The position numbers were made by a program, and so were the translations under genes. From the NCBI GenBank assembly GCA_910577575.1, contig CAJTOG010000040.1, forward strand, positions 1 to 17,500: DNA of 17,500 nucleotides, written 5' to 3'. This document shows, piece after piece, positions 14,531 through 17,500 of this stretch. Below the pieces are notes generated by a model. It was given only the letters and a program-made list of their open reading frames with translations. It made no database searches and was not told the origin of the DNA. Origin of the DNA: an uncultured Ruminococcus sp. (GTDB lineage Bacteria > Bacillota > Clostridia > Oscillospirales > Ruminococcaceae). Each line of letters opens with the position of its first letter. Within the stretch, counting starts at the first letter, position 1.

Positions 14531-14960
14531 ATTCATTGTCCTTTCTTCTTTTAATTATTTCAATAGTTCTGTTATCACGCTTTTTATCAAAGAAAGCGTT
14601 TAAAACTTCGTTGAATGCTGAATCGGGGTCAACCATATCAAATAAAGTCATACATGACTTTAATTTTTTGTTGTCGGTTTCATCAAAAATTTCCGGAGCT
14701 GTCTTTTGGCTTTTATGTATAAGAACAGTTTTGGTAATTTCAATAAGATGTTCCTTAAGTGTCGGATTATTATATTATTCTTCAGCTTCTTCAATGCCGT
14801 CAATTCCGTAATAAACTGCAGTGGAGCTTCTTTCGAGTTCTTTAAGCTGTGGAAATGTGTACAAAATCCAATGGGAAGTTTTAAGACCATTTTTTGTTTC
14901 CTGTAAAGCTTATGGATAGTCTTTTTTCTGTATTTCCAGAAAACAGTTTATATTATACAT
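14517..14960 (-). pseudogene. DUF1810 family protein, broken by two stop codons
   Basis: Read from ATG 14960 the frame gives a complete DUF1810 protein of about 147 codons, but with TAA at codon 17 (14910-14912) and at codon 62 (14775-14777). Family motifs remain: FLEIQKKDY, KTSHWILYTFPQLK (normally SHWIWYIFPQ), RSSTAVYYGIDGIEEAEE, CMTLFDMVDPDSAFNEVL and the C-terminal RDNRTIEIIK. The usual G before RSS is E. These changes fit neutral decay. No ribosome site precedes the ATG. The remnant starts 47 nt downstream of the operon's predicted start site and its end overlaps hisZ by 14 nt, so it now forms most of the his leader. The function of DUF1810 is not known. Confidence 0.85.
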
Positions 14961-14992
14961 AAAAATATCATATATTCATATCAGTCTTCACT

Positions 14993-15012
14993 TTAGTACA
15001 CTACTATGCTAA
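14993..15012. promoter_or_regulatory. Operator-like dyad at the his operon start site
   Basis: On the minus strand TTAGCATAGT and AGTGTACTAA form a 20-bp imperfect palindrome (7 of 10 positions match between half sites; mismatches are mostly transitions). It covers the predicted start site, from just after the -10 box. This position fits repression. A TrpR-family histidine repressor has been proposed for his genes of Gram-positive bacteria; that it binds here is my inference. Confidence 0.5.
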
Positions 15013-15013
15013 T

Positions 15014-15047
15014 ATGATAACATAATAACACAATAAAGTCAAGTCAA
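15014..15047 (-). promoter_or_regulatory. Sigma-A promoter of the histidine operon
   Basis: TTGACT (15037-15042) and TATCAT (15014-15019) are separated by 17 nt. An overlapping second TTGACT (15042-15047) gives TTGACTTGACT; the polC stop TGA (15044-15046) lies inside that copy. The start site would be near 15007. There is no terminator between polC and this promoter, so readthrough from polC is possible. Confidence 0.78.
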
Positions 15048-17500
15048 AAGAATGATAATTGTGAAGATTCGGGCAAATCACCAAATGCTCCTATGGTTTT
15101 CAACATATCTATTGTTGTTTTTGATACACTGCATTGTTCCTGAAATTCTTCAATGGAAATGAAACCGCCTTTCTGAGCAGCTTCATAAAGTTCTCTTGCA
15201 GCATTTTCTCCTACTCCTGACATAGCTGAAAATGGTATTCTCAGTTTTCCGTCTTCAATAAGATAGTCTGTTGCATGGGATTTGAAAATGTCTATCGGCA
15301 GAAATTCGTAATTTCTTGAAAGCATTTCATTTGTAATCAGCAGAATGTCGTATAAATCACTTTCTTTTTTGGAACGGTCATTTCCTAATTCCTTTAATTC
15401 ATTTATTTTCTCACGCACTGCTTCTTTGCCCTTTACGGCAAGTTCTGAATCAAAATCTTCTCCACGTACCGAAAAAAATGTTGAATAATATTCCAGTGGC
15501 TTATACAATTTGAACCAGCCCAGTTTGATAGCTGCGATAACATATGCGGCAGCATGAGCTTTTGGGAACATATATTTGATTTTAAGACAGCTTTCAATAT
15601 ACCATTCAGGTACGTTATGATTTTTCAGTGTTTCGATAATTTCAGGGGTAAACTGTTTTTTAGCCTTTCCTTTTCTTGTCCATTCCATAATCTGAAAAGC
15701 CATATGAGGTTCAACACCTTTATAGAGCAGATATGTCATGATACTGTCACGAGTACCTATAACTTCCGAAATAGTACATATTTTATTTTCAATTAAATCC
15801 TTTGCGTTCCCGAGCCATACGTCCGTACCATGCGAAAGACCTGAAATCTGAAGGAAATCGCTGAATTTTGTAGGCTTTGCATCAAGAAGCATACCTATTG
15901 TAAAATTAGTACCCATTTCAGGTATGCCGAGACTTCCTGTTTTACAGTAAATTTCTTCCGGAGTAACTCCGAGAACACTACAGTCTGTACACATTTTTAT
16001 AACATCAGGGTCGGTTGTCGGAACATCTTTGACTTTTATATTTGTCAAATCCTCAAGATGTTTGTACAGTGTAGGTACGACGTGACCGAGTTCATCAAGC
16101 TTCAGGATAGTGTCATGCATCGAATTGAAGTCAAAGTGAGTTGTTATAACTTCTGAATCTGATGAATCAGCAGGATGCTGAACAGGAGTAAAATCATATA
16201 CATCATAGTCTGACGGCACAACAACCATGCCTCCCGGGTGCTGACCTGTAGTACGTTTTATGCCTGTACAGCCTATTGCAAGGCGATTTAATTCGGAGTT
16301 ATTAAGAATGATGTTATTTTCTTCGCAGTACTTTTTTACATAGCCGAAAGCTGTTTTGTCTGCAACAGCTGAAATAGTGCCAGCCTTGAAAACGTTGGAC
16401 TTTCCGAAAAGTTGTTCTGTGTACCGGTGAGCACTTGACTGGTATTCACCTGAAAAATTCAGGTCGATATCCGGAGCCTTATCACCGTCGAATCCGAGAA
16501 ATGTTTCAAATGGTATATCATGTCCCTCACGTACCATATCAGTATTGCATTCCGGACATTTTTTTGGTGGCAGGTCGAATCCAGAACCGTATGAGCCATC
16601 AAGTATAAATTCACTGTGTTTGCACTTGGGGCAGATGTAATGGGGCGGCAGAGGATTTACTTCTGAAATTCCGGCCATTGAAGCCACAAATGACGAACCG
16701 ACCGAACCACGTGAACCGACAAGGTATCCGTTTTCTTCTGAATTCCATACAAGCTTCTGGGCAATGATATAAAGTACTGAAAATCCGTGCTTTATAATTG
16801 ACGATAATTCTCTGTCAAGACGTTTTTCAACAAGTTCAGGAAGGGGATTGCCGTATATTTCATAGGCCTTGTCATGAGTAATTTTTATCAGTTCGTCTTC
16901 TGCACCCTCAATAGTAGGTGTAAAAGTACCCTTTGGAATAGGTCTGACTATTTCAATCATATCAGCAATGAGATTGGTATTGGTTATAACTACCTCTTTT
17001 GCCTTATCTTCACCTAAATATTCAAATTCGGCAAGCATTTCTTCTGTTGTTCTGAAATAGAGCGGAGCCTGATTTTCTATATCCCTGAAACCCATACTAG
17101 AAAGAATGATTTTTCTGTAAATTGCATCTTTGGGGTCGATAAAATGAACATCGCAGGTTGCACATACAGGTATATTCAGTTTTTCACCGAGTGCAATAAT
17201 TTTTCTGTTGTATTCCTGCAATTCTTCAATACTGTTTGCAATACCATCACGAATCATGAACTCGTTGTTGCATATCGGCTGAATTTCGAGATAGTCATAA
17301 AATTCAGCAAGCTTCTCAATTTTTCTGTCTGATTTTTTAGCAAGCATGGCCTGAAACAATTCCCCAGCTTCACAGGCACTGCCAAAAATGAGCCCCTCAC
17401 GGTGCTTTTCAAGAACTGATTTGGGAATAAGCGGTTTTTTATAAAAGTAATCAAGGTTACTTATTGAAACAAGTTTATACAGGTTTTTCAATCCTGCTTG
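15044..17500 (-). CDS. polC: DNA polymerase III PolC-type, C-terminal part (N-terminus outside window)
   Basis: PolC is the replicative polymerase alpha subunit of low-GC Gram-positive bacteria. The frame is open to the right edge; the codon at 17489-17491 is an internal TTG, so the 818 residues seen are the C-terminal part of a protein of about 1,450. Numbering from that codon: the end of the split PHP region comes first (residues 1-200), then GSRGSVGSS around 258, a four-cysteine zinc motif (CPKCKHSEF ... KKCPECN, about 287-315), the palm aspartates D341 and D343 in KAPDIDLNFSGEYQ, TTGQHPGGMVVVPS, and a helix-hairpin-helix AMSGVGENAARELYE. The last residues QLSFF are a beta-clamp binding motif. 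The stop overlaps the -35 region of the his operon promoter. Confidence 0.97.
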   Translation of the reverse strand, partial: QAGLKNLYKLVSISNLDYFYKKPLIPKSVLEKHREGLIFGSACEAGELFQAMLAKKSDRKIEKLAEFYDYLEIQPICNNEFMIRDGIANSIEELQEYNRKIIALGEKLNIPVCATCDVHFIDPKDAIYRKIILSSMGFRDIENQAPLYFRTTEEMLAEFEYLGEDKAKEVVITNTNLIADMIEIVRPIPKGTFTPTIEGAEDELIKITHDKAYEIYGNPLPELVEKRLDRELSSIIKHGFSVLYIIAQKLVWNSEENGYLVGSRGSVGSSFVASMAGISEVNPLPPHYICPKCKHSEFILDGSYGSGFDLPPKKCPECNTDMVREGHDIPFETFLGFDGDKAPDIDLNFSGEYQSSAHRYTEQLFGKSNVFKAGTISAVADKTAFGYVKKYCEENNIILNNSELNRLAIGCTGIKRTTGQHPGGMVVVPSDYDVYDFTPVQHPADSSDSEVITTHFDFNSMHDTILKLDELGHVVPTLYKHLEDLTNIKVKDVPTTDPDVIKMCTDCSVLGVTPEEIYCKTGSLGIPEMGTNFTIGMLLDAKPTKFSDFLQISGLSHGTDVWLGNAKDLIENKICTISEVIGTRDSIMTYLLYKGVEPHMAFQIMEWTRKGKAKKQFTPEIIETLKNHNVPEWYIESCLKIKYMFPKAHAAAYVIAAIKLGWFKLYKPLEYYSTFFSVRGEDFDSELAVKGKEAVREKINELKELGNDRSKKESDLYDILLITNEMLSRNYEFLPIDIFKSHATDYLIEDGKLRIPFSAMSGVGENAARELYEAAQKGGFISIEEFQEQCSVSKTTIDMLKTIGAFGDLPESSQLSFF

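Noticed and set aside
14531..15013. T-box riboswitch or His-rich leader peptide before hisZ
   Set aside because: I found no AGGGTGGNACCGCG-like T-box sequence, no run of His codons and no terminator hairpin; the stretch is explained by the DUF1810 remnant.
1..17500. CRISPR array, rRNA, insertion sequence or tmRNA
   Set aside because: No regularly spaced repeats, no transposase frame, no rRNA-like stretch and no tmRNA tag sequence were seen.

Overview
The window reads as the chromosome of a low-GC Gram-positive bacterium of the Clostridia, most likely Ruminococcus or a close relative. The grounds are the PolC-type replicative polymerase, the short HisG that needs HisZ, sigma-A promoters with TTGAC(T)/TATAAT boxes, AGGAGG-like ribosome sites and strong A/T bias. 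The genus is an inference from overall gene character.

Left part (1-2843): the end of an integrated mobile element. It holds the 3' part of a DUF3987 replication-type ATPase gene (cut by the window edge), a terminator, a 39-nt dyad and a full-length tyrosine integrase. The integrase gene runs towards the 3' end of a tRNA-Ala(GGC) gene on the other strand, the usual layout of an element inserted in a tRNA gene. A bidirectional terminator separates them. Then come tRNA-Ala and tRNA-Ser(CGA), expressed leftwards from a near-consensus promoter.

Middle left (3145-4703): back to back with the tRNA promoter, a perfect-spacing promoter drives smpB (trans-translation) and, 9 nt later, a lipoprotein-like SGNH/GDSL hydrolase with an extra C-terminal membrane segment. 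The unit ends at a strong hairpin that it shares with the convergent histidine operon.

Main part (4705-15019, minus strand): a histidine biosynthesis operon in the order hisZ-hisG-hisD-hisC-hisB-hisH-hisA-[hsdS-like]-hisF-yeiH-[two broken genes]-hisI-hisE. Many junctions overlap by 1-8 nt. Together the enzymes cover every step from PRPP to histidine except histinol-phosphate dephosphorylation (no HolPase gene is present). Four things do not belong to the pathway: a half-size orphan type I restriction specificity subunit between hisA and hisF; a YeiH-family membrane transporter coupled by ATGA overlap to hisF; a fused pair of decayed genes (small membrane protein and GNAT acetyltransferase) between yeiH and hisI; and a decayed DUF1810 gene that now forms most of the leader in front of hisZ. 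The promoter lies directly behind polC and a dyad resembling an operator covers its start site.

Right part (15044-17500, minus strand): the C-terminal 818 residues of DNA polymerase III PolC, cut by the window edge.

The most unusual observations are the orphan HsdS half-subunit inside the his operon, the hisF-yeiH coupling, the operator-like dyad at the operon promoter, and the pseudogenes flanking the operon's ends.
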